The translations under genes and the position numbers were made by a program. A DNA stretch of 32,500 nt, taken from assembly GCF_030272615.1 (NCBI RefSeq), contig NW_026728919.1:75001-107500 (forward strand), written 5' to 3'. Under the pieces are notes generated by a model. That model saw only the letters and a program-made list of their open reading frames with translations. It had not been told where the DNA came from and did not search any database. This stretch comes from Cryptomeria japonica (taxonomy: Eukaryota; Streptophyta; Pinopsida; Cupressales; Cupressaceae). Below, piece by piece: positions 9,792 to 19,181 of this stretch; the first letter of the stretch is position 1; the number at the start of each line of letters is the position of its first letter.

Positions 9792-9820
9792 TCCCCTATA
9801 TAAAGCTATTTGTCCGATTC
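9792..9820 (-). promoter_or_regulatory. Pol I-like promoter box 13 (right-most)
   Basis: The core TATATAGGGGAGG is intact, but one extra A/T base pair lengthens the upstream side (GCTTTATATAGGGG). The hairpin downstream carries the paired change GTGC/GCAC. No further box occurs to the right in the window, so this is the distal edge of the promoter cluster. Confidence 0.5.
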
Positions 9821-9880
9821 TCATACGTGTAGTCTGCAGCAGCGATTAGGACATCGACCCCAACTTCCGAATTCGTTTGC

Positions 9881-10030
9881 ATTGACCGCACCAAAGGTGC
9901 ACGCCTTGGTGTGCACCCTGGAGTGCACTTTGGTGCTCACCTCGGTGCACACTTTGGTGTGCACCTCGGTGTGCACCAAAGGTGCGCACCTTGGAGCGCA
10001 CCAAAGGTGTACACTTTGGAGCGCACCACA
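9881..10030. repeat. Cluster of GGTGNNCACC dyads
   Basis: About ten variations of GGTGCACC, GGTGTGCACC and GGTGCGCACC are packed into 150 bp, joined by CTTTGG, CTCGG or CTTGGAGCGCACC. It bridges the promoter repeats, where the dyad occurs once per unit, and the 5S spacer, where it is pervasive. Confidence 0.8.
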
Positions 10031-11257
10031 TAGGGTCTTTGAGAGGTTGGCGCAGTGCGCACACCAAGGTGGGTGTTGAGGTGCGTGCCGAGGTGGGTGG
10101 GTGCTAGGGTGCGCTCCATGGTGGGTGCCAGGGTGGGTGCGTGCTAGGGTGGATTCCAAAGAGGGTCATAGGGTGGGTGCCAAGGTGGGTTGGTGATATA
10201 GTGGGTTCAAAGGTGGGTACTAGGGTGGGTTCCAAGGTGGGTCACAAGTTGGGTGCCAGGATGCGTGGGTGTTAGGTTGGGTGCCAAGGTGGGCTCCTGC
10301 GTGGGTGGGTGCTAGGGTGGGTTTCAAGGTGGACGCGAGGGCGGGTGCCAAGGTGGGTAACAAGTTGGGTGTTAGGATGGGTGAGTGCTAGAGTGGGTGC
10401 CAAGGTGGGTGGGTGCTAAGGTGGATGCCAAGGTGGTTCACAGGGTGGGTGGGTTCTAGGGTGAGTTCCAAGGTGGGTCACAGGTTCAGTGCTAGGGTGG
10501 GTGTCAAGGCGGGTGTCGAGGTGCCTGGGTGCTAGGGTGTGGATGCCAATGTGGGTCATAGGGTGGGTACTAGGGTGGGCTGCAATGTGGGTGCCAAGGT
10601 GGGTAACATGCTCGGTGGGTTCTAAATTGGGTGCCAGGGTGGGTGTGCACCCACCTTGCCCGAGGTGGGTGCCAAGGTGCCAGTGTGGGTGGGTGCTAAG
10701 GTGGATGCCAAGGTGGGTGAGAAGGTGGGTGATAGGTTGAGTGGTAGGATGGGTGGGTGCCAAGATGGGTCACAGGGTGGGTGCAAGGGTGGGTAGGTGC
10801 TAGGGTTGGTGTCAGGGTGGGTGGGTGCTAGGTTGGGTTCCAAGGTGGGTGCGAGGGTGAGTGTCAAGGTGGGTCACAGGTTAGGTGCTAGGATGGGTGA
10901 GTGCTAGGGTGCAAAGGTGCCAGGGTGGGTGCTAGGATGGGTCGATGCTAGGGTGAGTGGCAAGGTGGGTCCACAAGTGTCAAGGTGGGTGCCGAGGTGG
11001 GTGCCAAGTCGGCGACTGCTATGGTGGATGCCAAGGTGGGTCACGGGGTGGGTGCCAAGTTGCTAGGTTGGGTTCCAAGGTGGGTGCCAACGTGGGTGCT
11101 AGGGTGCGTGGGTTAAAGGGTGTGTCACAACGTGGGTGCCAGGATGGGTGCGCACCCACACTGGCCAAGACGGGTGCGGGTGCAAGGTTGGGTTCCAAGC
11201 CCGGTCACAGGCTGGGTGCTAGGATGGGTGGGTGCCAAGGTGGGCACCAGGGTGGGT
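10031..11257. repeat. G-rich minisatellite, outer part
   Basis: Irregular iterations of GGTGGGTGCCAA, GGGTGGGTGCTA and relatives, with strong strand asymmetry (G on the + strand). Perfect four-tract G-quadruplex motifs with short loops are seen at 10303-10321 (GGGTGGGTGCTAGGGTGGG) and 10775-10793 (GGGTGGGTGCAAGGGTGGG). Open frames such as those encoding WV/GG repeats are translation artefacts. The same minisatellite continues into the first 7.92-kb unit. Confidence 0.9.
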
Positions 11258-11759
11258 GCACCCACCCTGGCCAAGGTGGGTCACGGGGTGGGTCCTAGGG
11301 TGGGTAACGGGGTGGGTACTAAGGTGCGTGCCAAGGTGGGTCATAGGGTGGGTGCCAAGGTGGGCACCAGGGTGGGTGTGCACCAACCCTAGCCAGGGTA
11401 GGTCACGGGGTGGTTGTCGGGGTGGGCGTCAAGGAGCCAAGGTGGGTGGCAAGTAGCCAAGTTGCGTGCCAAGGTGGGTGTCGGGGTGGGTGCCAAGGAT
11501 CCAAGGTGGGTGCCAAGGAACCAAGGTGGGTGTCTGGGTGGGTGCCGAGGTGGGAGCCAGGGTGGGTCCCAAGGTGAGTGCAAAGGTGGGTGCCAGGGTC
11601 AAGGTGAGTGCCAATGTGGGTTCCAAGGTGCCAGGGTCAGGGTGAGTGCCAATGTGGGTTCAAAGGTGCTAAGTTGGGTGCGAGGTTGGGTGCGAGGGTG
11701 GGTGGGTGCCAAGGTGTGCTAGGTGGAAGCCCGGGTGGGTCGGCATCCCATGGGTGTCG

Positions 11760-12512
11760 AGTTGGGTGCCTGATGGGTGCTTCTTGTCAAGTTTTAGTCG
11801 TCGGGACTCATTTCGAGCCTTAGAGGTCGTTTCTTGTCCGGTTGCCCTGTCTTCGACCTGGGAACCCAATTTTGGTCCTCGGGTCCCATTTTTTTTTGTC
11901 TCGCATCCCACTTTTGGCCTGTGGCCTTTTCGGGGTCGATTCTCGTTTTGGGCATCAGAGCATGTTTCTTCTCCTAAAACCCAATATTTGTTTATTAAGT
12001 CTCGGAACACATTTTTGTTCTCGTGGACCCATCATGGGTCTTGGAACGCATTTGTGGTCCTTGGGTCCCATTTTGCATCCCGAAACTTGTGTTTTGGTGC
12101 TTGATCCCTATTTTGGGTGCCCACCTTGCACCAAGTGCGCACCCGGGGCAAACCGAGCGCCTTGGTGCACCGGGGCAAGATCGAGCGTGCACCCGAGGCG
12201 CCCCGAACATGCACCAAGGTGCACTCGGCCCACATGTGAGCGCAGGTTGTTGCGCCCGAGGTGGTGTGTGGGCACCGCGTTGCAGACGGGACACTGCACG
12301 CACACGACGCCCCCTCCAGGTGCACGCACGTAGGCCGGGCCGGGTGCACACCCGACGCCCTAGCAAGGTGCGCGCACCCGGGCAGGGCTCACACTTGGCG
12401 AACGGGGCGCACTTCGCGAGGGAGGGTGTGCACCTCGACGGGGGTGGGTGGCCGGGGTGGATTCGCACGTGGGTCGCGGTTTGCTAAGTACACACTGCGA
12501 CAAGCTCATAAC
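11760..12512 (+). other. 5S upstream region, unit 1
   Basis: 11760-12120 is a T-rich stretch made of degenerate GGGTCCCATTTTG-like elements, unlike anything else in the unit. 12120-12512 is GC-rich with GCGCACCCGGGGCAAACC elements. Directly before the gene, C is at -1, a GC lies at -9/-8, and TAAGTA lies at -28 to -23. These weakly resemble the plant 5S upstream elements (TATA-like near -28, GC near -12, C at -1). No gene is seen. Confidence 0.55.
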
Positions 12513-12632
12513 GGGTGCGATCATACCAGCGTTAGTGCACCGGATCCCATCAGAACTCCGCAGTTAAGCGCGCTTGGGCCGGAGTAGTACTGGGATGGGT
12601 GACCTCCCGGGAAGTCCCGGTGTTGCACCCTT
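12513..12632 (+). rRNA. 5S ribosomal RNA, copy 1
   Basis: This encodes the 5S RNA of the large ribosomal subunit, transcribed by RNA polymerase III. It aligns over 120 positions without gaps to plant 5S, starting GGGTGCGATCATACCAGC and ending GTTGCACCC before a T run. Helix I pairs completely between positions 1-9 and 110-118, allowing G-U pairs. Compared with the angiosperm consensus as I remember it, the main substitutions are paired: CGAG/CUCG becomes CCGG/CCGG in the helix around 67-70 and 105-108, A to G near 80 is matched by U to C near 96, and 19-20 change with 59. All three copies in the window are identical and look functional. The sequence type is what I associate with gymnosperms. 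Confidence 0.98.
12562..12609 (+). promoter_or_regulatory. 5S internal control region, copy 1
   Basis: Box A (gene positions 50-64, AGTTAAGCGCGCTTG), the intermediate element (about 67-72) and box C (80-97, GGGATGGGTGACCTCCCG) are all present. These are the TFIIIA/TFIIIC binding parts of a type 1 Pol III promoter. Changes against angiosperm box C are the compensated stem substitutions. Confidence 0.85.
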
Positions 12633-12636
12633 TTTT
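12631..12636 (+). terminator. Pol III terminator, 5S copy 1
   Basis: A run of six T follows GTTGCACCC directly, and a second run of five T comes three bases later as backup. T runs of four or more terminate Pol III. Confidence 0.92.
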
Positions 12637-13165
12637 AGTTTTTCGCCGGGCGTCGCAATGCTATTTGAATAAACCTTTTGCCCGTTTGCGTTCTCGTCGG
12701 GGCCGGGCCGGGCCGGGGTGCGCTGCCCGCACTACCGCGCGCGCGGGGGGCGACACCGAGCGCGCACCCGAGGCGCCCCGAGCACACAGGCCACGGTGCA
12801 ACCCGGGCGTTGTGCGCGCACCCCGGTGCGCCCGAGGTGCTGCGCGCGCACCCAGGTGAAATCGGTGTGCACCTCGGCCAGTGCGCGCTCGGTCGAGTCG
12901 CGCACGTTGGCCAAGGTGCACGGTGATGTTTCTTACTCTAAGGTTCCGCACCAGACGCCCGGGACAGGTGAGCGAAGCTGGGCGGGGCCGGGTGCGCGGC
13001 CGGGGCAGGTGCACGCAGCTGGAGAGAGCTTTGGAGCACACTTCGGAGCGCACCAATGATGCGCTCCATTCAAAAGTTTCCTGAAAAGGCAAAAAAAGTT
13101 GAGATTATAGAATTTCCCACTTGAGAGATTGTAAAAAAAAAAAATTTAAAATGAAGGAAACGCGG
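12637..13165 (+). other. 5S downstream region and first AT-rich module, unit 1
   Basis: 12637-13050 is GC-rich, with GGGCCGGGCCGGGCCGGGG near 12700 and several GGTGCGCACC-type dyads. 13050-13165 is a diverged copy of the AT-rich module found throughout the spacer (GATGCGCTCC, then a CTGAAAAGGC A-run, then a long A run near 13134-13145). No gene is seen. Confidence 0.6.
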
Positions 13166-16100
13166 GTGCCAAGGTGTGCGCAGCCCAGCCAAGGTGTGCG
13201 CACCAAGGCGCCCACCCTGGCGAAGGTGCACGCAAGGTGCGCACCCGAGGCAAACCGGACAATTAACCCAACTTTCGACTTCGCGCGCACCTTGGAGCGC
13301 ACTTCGGAGCGCTCCTTGGTGCGCACCAATCTTGGGCACCTCGGAGTGCACCATGGCGCCCACCAAGGTGCGCACCCGGGGCAAACCGAGCTCCGACTTC
13401 GTGCGCACCTTGGAGTGCACGAAAGGTGCGCACCATGGCGCCCACCAAGGTGCGCAGCCCAGCCAAGGCGTGCGCATCAAGGTGCGCACCCTGGCGAAGG
13501 TGCGCACCCGGGGCAAACCGAGCTCCGACTTCGTGCGCACCTTGGAGCGCACAAAAGGTGCGCAACCCAGCCAAGGTGTGCGCACCCCGGTCAAACCGAG
13601 CTCCGAATCGTGCGCACCAGAGGTGCACGCCATCGTGCGCACCTTGGAGCACACTTCGGAGCCCTCCTTGGTGCGCGCCGATGTTGCGCACCTCGGAGCG
13701 CACCCGGGGAAAACAATGCAATTAACCCGACTTTCGACTTCGTGGGCACCTCGGAGCGCTCTCGGGTTCGCACCTCGGAGCACACCGAGGTGCGCACCTT
13801 TGATGCGCTGCCTTCACCAATTTCCAGAAAAGGCAAGAAAACATTGAGAAGGTGTGCGCACCGAGGTGCCCACCCTGGCGAAGGTGCACGCGAGGTGCGC
13901 ACCCGGGGCAAACCGGGCTCCGACTTCGTGCACGCCGCACCTTGGAGCACACTTCGGAGCGCTCCTTGGTGCGCACCAGGGCGCGCAACCCAGCCGAGGT
14001 GCCCACCCCGGCGAAGGTGCACGCGAGGTGCGCACCCGGGGCAAACCGGGCTCCGACTTCGTGCACGCCATGGTGCCCACCGCGGCGAAGGTGCACGCGA
14101 GGTGCGCACCCGGGGCAAACCGGGCTCCGACTTCGTGCACGCCGCACCTTGGAGCACACTTCGGAGCGCTCCTTGGTGCGCACCATGGTGCCCACCAGGG
14201 CGCGCAACCCCGCCGAAGGTGCACGCGAGGTGCGCACCCGGGGCAAACCGGGCTCCGACTTCGTGCACGCCGCACCTTGGAGCACACTTCGGAGCGCTCC
14301 TTGGTGCGCACCATGGTGCCCACCAGGGCGCGCAACCCCGCCGAAGGTGCACGCGAGGTGCGCACCCGGGGCAAACCGGGCTCCGACTTCGTGCACGCCA
14401 TGGTGCGCACCGCGGCGAAGGTGCGCACCCGGGGCAAACCGGGCTCCGACTTCGTGCACGCCGCACCTTGGAGCACACTTCGGAGCGCTCCTTGGTGCGC
14501 ACCAGGGCGCGCAACCCAGCCGAGGTGCCCACCCCGGCGAAGGTGCACGCGAGGTGCGTACCCGGGGCAAACCGGGCTCCGACTTCGTGCACGCCGCACC
14601 TTGGAGCACACTTCGGAGCGCTCCTTGGTGCGCACCATGGTGCCCACCAGGCCGCGCAACCCAGCCAAGGTGTGCGCACCAAGGTGCACGCGAGGTGCGC
14701 ACCCGGGGCAAACCGGGGTCCGACTTCGTGCACGCCGCACCTTGGAGCACACATCGGGGCGCTCCCGGGTTCGCACCGGCGTTGCGCACCGTGGTGGGCA
14801 CCTCGGAGCACACCAAGGTGGGCAGCGAGGTGCGCACCTTTGATGCGATGCCTTCACTAATTTCCATAAAAGGCAAAAAAAAAATGAGATTTTAAAATTT
14901 CCGTTTTGAAAGATAGTGAGAAAAAGGGAATGCTGGTGCCATCTTGAGCCCGCCCTGGTGCGCAGCCCAGCCAAGGTGTGCGCACCAAGGTGCCCACCCT
15001 GGCGAAGGTGCGCGCCCGGGCAATTAACCCAACTTCCAACTTCGCGCGCGCCAGGGTGGGAGCGCACCCAACAACCGGGCCTGGGAAGAGCCAATGCGAG
15101 AAACCCCACCAAACGCTCTGACAAAAAAAGAGGGGGCGCTCCAGTAACCCCGCTTCGGAGCGCACCCTGGGCAAACCCAGCCAAGGTGCCCACCCCGGCC
15201 AAGGTGCAGGCGAGGTGCGCACCCGGGGCAAACCGGGCTCCGACAACGTGCACGCCGCACCTTGGAGCACACTTCGTAGCGCTCCCGGGTGCGCACCTCA
15301 GAGCACACCAAGGTGGGCAGCGAGGTGCGCACCTTTGATGCGCTGCCTTCACTAATTTCCAGAAAAGGCAAAAAAAAAAGGAGATTTTAAAATTTCCGTT
15401 TTGAAAGATAGTGAAAAAAACGGAACGCGCGTGCCATCTTGAGCCCGCCCTGGTGCGCAGCCCAGGTAAGGTGCCCACCCTGGCAAAGGTGCGCACCCGG
15501 GCAATTAACCCTACTTCCGACTTCGTGCGCGCCAGGGTGGCAACCGGGCCTCGGAAGAGCCAATGCGAGAAACCCCACCAAACGCTCCGACAAAAAAAGA
15601 GGCGGCGCTCCAATAACCCCGCTTCGGAGCGCAGCCGGGGCAAACCCAGCCAAGGTGCCCACCCCGACGAAGGTGCACGCGAGGTGCGCACCCGGGGCAA
15701 ACCGGGCTCCGACAACGTGCACGCAGCACCTTGGAGCACACTTCGAAGCACTCCCGGGTGCCCACCGGCGTTGCGCACCGTGGTGGGCAGCGAGGTGCGC
15801 ACCTTTGATGCGCTGCCTTCACTAATTTCCAGAAAAAGGCAAAAAAAAATGAGATTTTAAAATTTCCGTTTTGAAAGATAGTGAAAAAAAAGGAACGCGG
15901 GTGCCATCTTGAGCCCGCCCTGGTGCGCAGCCCAGGCAAGGCATGCGCACCAAGGTGCCCACCCGAGGTGCACACCCGGGGCAAACCGGGCTCCGACTTC
16001 GTGCAGGCCGCACCTTGGAGCACACTTCGGAGCGCTCCTTGGTGCGCACCATGGTGCCCACCAGGGCGCGCAACCCAGCCAAGGTCTGCACACTAAGGTG

Positions 16101-19100
16101 CCCACCCCGGCGAAGGTGCACGCGAGGTGCGCACCCGGGGCAAACCGGGCTCCGACTTCGTGCACGCCATGGTGCCCACCGCGGCGAAGGTGCACGCGAG
16201 GTGCGCACCCGGGGCAAACCGGGCTCCGACTTCGTGCACGCCGCACCTTGGAGCACACTTCGGAGCGCTCCTTGGTGCGCACCATGGTGCCCACCAGGGC
16301 GCGCAACCCAGCCAAGGTGTGCGCACCAAGGTGCACGCGAGGTGCGCACCCGGGGCAAACCGGGGTCCGACTTCGTGCACGCCGCACCTTGGAGCACACA
16401 TCGGAGCGCTCCCAGGTTCGCACCAGCGTTGCGCACCTTTGATGCGCTGCCTTCACTAATTTCCAGAAAAGGCAAAAAAAAACGATATTTTAAAATTTCC
16501 GTTCTGAAAGATAGTGAAAAAAACGGAACGCGGGTGCCATCTTGAGCCCTTCCTGGTGCGCAGCCCAGGCAAGTTGTGCGCACCAAGGTGCCCACCCTGG
16601 CGGAGGTGCGCGCCCGGGGCAAACCGGGCTCCGACTTCGTGCACTGCATGGTGCCCACCAAGGCGCGCAACCCAGCCAAGGTGCCCACCGCAGCGAAGGT
16701 GCACGCGAGGTGCACACCCGGGGCAAACCGGGCTCCGACTTCGTGCACGCCGCACCTTGGAGCACACTTCAGAGCGCTCCTTGGTGCGCACCAGGGCGCG
16801 CAACCCAGCCGAGGTGCCCACCCCGGCGAAGGTGCACGCGAGGTGCGCACCCGGGGCAAACCGGGCTCCGACTTCGTGCACGCCATGGTGCCCACCGCGG
16901 CGAAGGTGCGCACCCGGGGCAAACCGGGCTCCGACTTCGTGCACGCCGCACCTTGGAGCACACTTCGGAGCGCTCCTTGGTGCGCACCATGGTGCCCACC
17001 AGGCCGCGCAACCCAGCCAAGGTGTGCGCACCAAGGTGCACGCGAGGTGCGCACCCGGGGCAAACCGGGGTCCGACTTCGTGCACGCCGCACCTTGGAGC
17101 ACACATCGGGGCGCTCCCGGGTTCGCACCGGCGTTGCGCACCGTGGTGGGCACCTCGGAGCACACCAAGGTGGGCAGCGAGGTGCGCACCTTTGATGCGA
17201 TGCCTTCACTAATTTCCATAAAAGGCAAAAAAAAAACGAGATTTTAAAATTTCCGTTTTGAAAGATAGTGAGAAAAAGGGAATGCTGGTGCCATCTTGAG
17301 CCCGCCCTGGTGCGCAGCCCAGCCAAGGTTTGCGCACCAAGGTGCCCACCCTGGCGAAGGTGCGCGCCCGGGCAATTAACCCAACTTCCAACTTCGCGCG
17401 CGCCAGGGTGGGAGCGCACCCAACAACCGGGCCTGGGAAGAGCCAATGCGAGAAACCCCACCAAACTCTCTGACAAAAAAAGAGGGGGCGCTCCAGTAAC
17501 CCCGCTTCGGAGCGCACCCTGGGCAAACCCAGCCAAGGTGCCCACCCCGGCCAAGGTGCAGGCGAGGTGCGCACCCGGGGCAAACCGGGCTCCGACAACG
17601 TGCACGCCGCACCTTGGAGCACACTTCGTAGCGCTCCCGGGTGCGCACCTCAGAGCACACCAAGGTGGGCAGCGAGGTGCGCACCTTTGATGCGCTGCCT
17701 TCACTAATTTCCAGAAAAGGCAAAAAAAAAAGGAGATTTTAAAATTTCCGTTTTGAAAGATAGTGAAAAAAACGGAACGCGCGTGCCATCTTGAGCCCGC
17801 CCTGGTGCGCAGCCCAGGTAAGGTGCCACCCTGGCAAAGGTGCGCACCCGGGCAATTAACCCTACTTCCGACTTCGTGCGCGCCAGGGTGGCAACCGGGC
17901 CTCGGAAGAGCCAATGCGAGAAACCCCACCAAACGCTCCGACAAAAAAAGAGGCGGCGCTCCAATAACCCCGCTTCGGAGCGCAGCCGGGGCAAACCAAG
18001 CCAAGGTGCCCACCCCGACGAAGGTGCACGCGAGGTGCGCACCCGGGGCAAACCGGGCTCCGACAACGTGCACGCAGCACCTTGGAGCACACTTCGAAGC
18101 ACTCCCGGGTGCCCACCGGCGTTGCGCACCGTGGTGGGCAGCGAGGTGCGCACCTTTGATGCGCTGCCTTCACTAATTTCCAGAAAAAGGCAAAAAAAAA
18201 TGAGATTTTAAAATTTCCGTTTTGAAAGATAGTGAAAAAAAAGGAACGCGGGTGCCATCTTGAGCCCGCCCTGGTGCGCAGCCCAGGCAAGGCATGCGCA
18301 CCAAGGTGCCCACCCGAGGTGCACACCCGGGGCAAACCGGGCTCCGACTTCGTGCAGGCCGCACCTTGGAGCACACTTCGGAGCGCTCCTTGGTGCGCAC
18401 CATGGTGCCCACCAGGGCGCACCCGAGGCAAACCGGGCTCCGACTTCGTGCACGCCGCACCTTGGAGCACACATCGGAGCGCTCCCAGGTTCGCACCAGC
18501 GTTGCGCACCTTTGATGCGCTGCCTTCACTAATTTCCAGAAAAGGCAAAAAAAAACGATATTTTAAAATTTCCGTTCTGAAAGATAGTGAAAAAAACGGA
18601 ACGCGGGTGCCATCTTGAGCCCTTCCTGATGCGCAGCCCAGGCAAGTTGTGCGCACCAAGGTGCCCACCCTGGCGGAGGTGCGCGCCCGGGGCAAACCGG
18701 GCTCCGACTTCGTGCACTGCATGGTGCCCACCAAGGCGCGCAACCCAGCCAAGGTGCCCACCGCAGCGAAGGTGCACGCGAGGTGCGCACCCGAGGTGCA
18801 CACCCGGGGCAAACCGGGCTCCGACTTCGTGCACGCCGCACCTTGGAGCACACTTCAGAGCGCTCCTTGGTACGCACCAGGGCGCGCAACCCAGCCAAGG
18901 TGCTCACCCCGGCGAAGGTGCACGCGAGGTGCGCACCCGGGGCAAACCGGGCTCGGACTTCGTGCACGCCGCACCTTGGAGCACACATCGGAGCGCTCCC
19001 GGGTTCGCACCAGCATTGCGCACCTTTGATGCGCTGCCTTCACTAATTTCCAGAAAAGGCAAAAAAAAGAAAAAAATGAGATTTTAAAATTTCCGTTTTG

Positions 19101-19181
19101 AAAGATAGTGAAAAAAACGGAACGCGGGTGCCATCTTGAGCCCGCCCTGGTGTGCAGCCCAGGCAAGTTGTGCGCACCAAG
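13166..19181. repeat. Nested 5S spacer repeats, unit 1
   Basis: GC-rich blocks built from GCACCCGGGGCAAACCGGG, CTCCGACTTCGTGCACGCC, GCACCTTGGAGCACACTTC, GGAGCGCTCCTTGG and GGTGCGCACCATGGTG alternate with an AT-rich module of about 120 bp. The module starts CTTTGATGCGCTGCC and continues through an A run, ATTTTAAAATTTCCG and GATAGTGA. Module starts are about 13798 (truncated), 14838, 15333, 15803, 16437, 17190, 17685, 18154, 18510 and 19024. A distinct block with GAGCCAATGCGAGAAACCCC and an inverted repeat GCGCTCC/GGAGCGC occurs in the 495- and 469-bp intervals. No coding capacity is credible: frames are open on both strands at once. Confidence 0.92.
14560..19150. repeat. Internal 2.35-kb tandem duplication, unit 1
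   Basis: Sequence from about 14560 to 16990 is repeated from about 16912 onward at an offset of 2352 bp (for example CACCAGGCCGCGCAACC at 14645 and 16997). The second copy lacks about 280 bp corresponding to roughly 16070-16349, and near 18785 it has a 13-bp GCGCACCCGAGGT insertion. Both copies are present in unit 2 as well, so the internal duplication preceded amplification of the 7.92-kb unit. Confidence 0.85.

Larger units (their letters stand above)
8813..9880 (-). repeat. 157-bp tandem repeats with promoter-like boxes
   Basis: Boxes at 8949, 9106, 9263 and 9420 are 157 bp apart, then 9640 (220 bp) and 9797 (157 bp). The unit is close to half of the 311-bp unit and keeps the GGTCTTTGAGGTTGGCGC block, the GGGGAGTCGACCC block, the box and GGACATCGACCCCAACTT. 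It lacks the TCATCGGACCC half. The 220-bp interval contains an extra GCACCAAAGGTGCACGCCTTGG segment near 9510-9540. No gene is seen. Confidence 0.9.
11258..19181 (+). repeat. 7.92-kb 5S-bearing tandem unit 1 (7924 bp)
   Basis: The unit starts at GCACCCACCCTGGCCAAGG and ends immediately before the same phrase at 19182. In order it contains: the tail of the G-rich minisatellite to about 11760, with a four-tract G-quadruplex motif at 11688-11706; a T-rich degenerate segment; GC-rich 5S upstream sequence; the 5S gene; and about 6 kb of nested spacer repeats. To the left of 11258 the G-rich minisatellite continues, whereas 19182 is preceded by 5S-spacer sequence, so 11258 is the outer edge of the amplification. 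It differs from unit 2 by about five changes that I could see. Confidence 0.97.

Noticed and set aside
5671-9804. CTATATAAG as plus-strand Pol II TATA boxes
   Set aside because: Not excluded, but no gene lies to the right of any box, and the G run immediately after TATATA on the minus strand fits the Pol I consensus better in an rDNA-like context.
10031-11760. Telomere-like repeats
   Set aside because: TAGGGTGGG-type phrases occur, but no run of TTTAGGG or TTAGGG is present; this is a GGTGGGTGCCAA minisatellite.
12513-12632. 5S sequence as part of a Cassandra-type TRIM retrotransposon
   Set aside because: Cassandra LTRs carry 5S-derived promoter sequence, but here the gene is full length with its own terminator, sits in a tandem array, and I see no LTR ends, primer-binding site or polypurine tract.
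13121-14860. A 579-codon plus-strand open frame as a gene
   Set aside because: It starts in a spacer AT-rich module and its translation is a tandem repeat artefact. It persists in the other two units only because the DNA is nearly identical there.
13814-15802. A 662-codon open frame on the minus strand (and equivalents at 21737-23725 and 29660-31648) as a protein gene
   Set aside because: It lies wholly in tandem repeats, overlaps equally long frames on the other strand and in other frames, runs through AT-rich modules, and encodes cysteine/arginine/proline-rich repeats with no domain. Absence of stops is a property of the GC-rich repeat.
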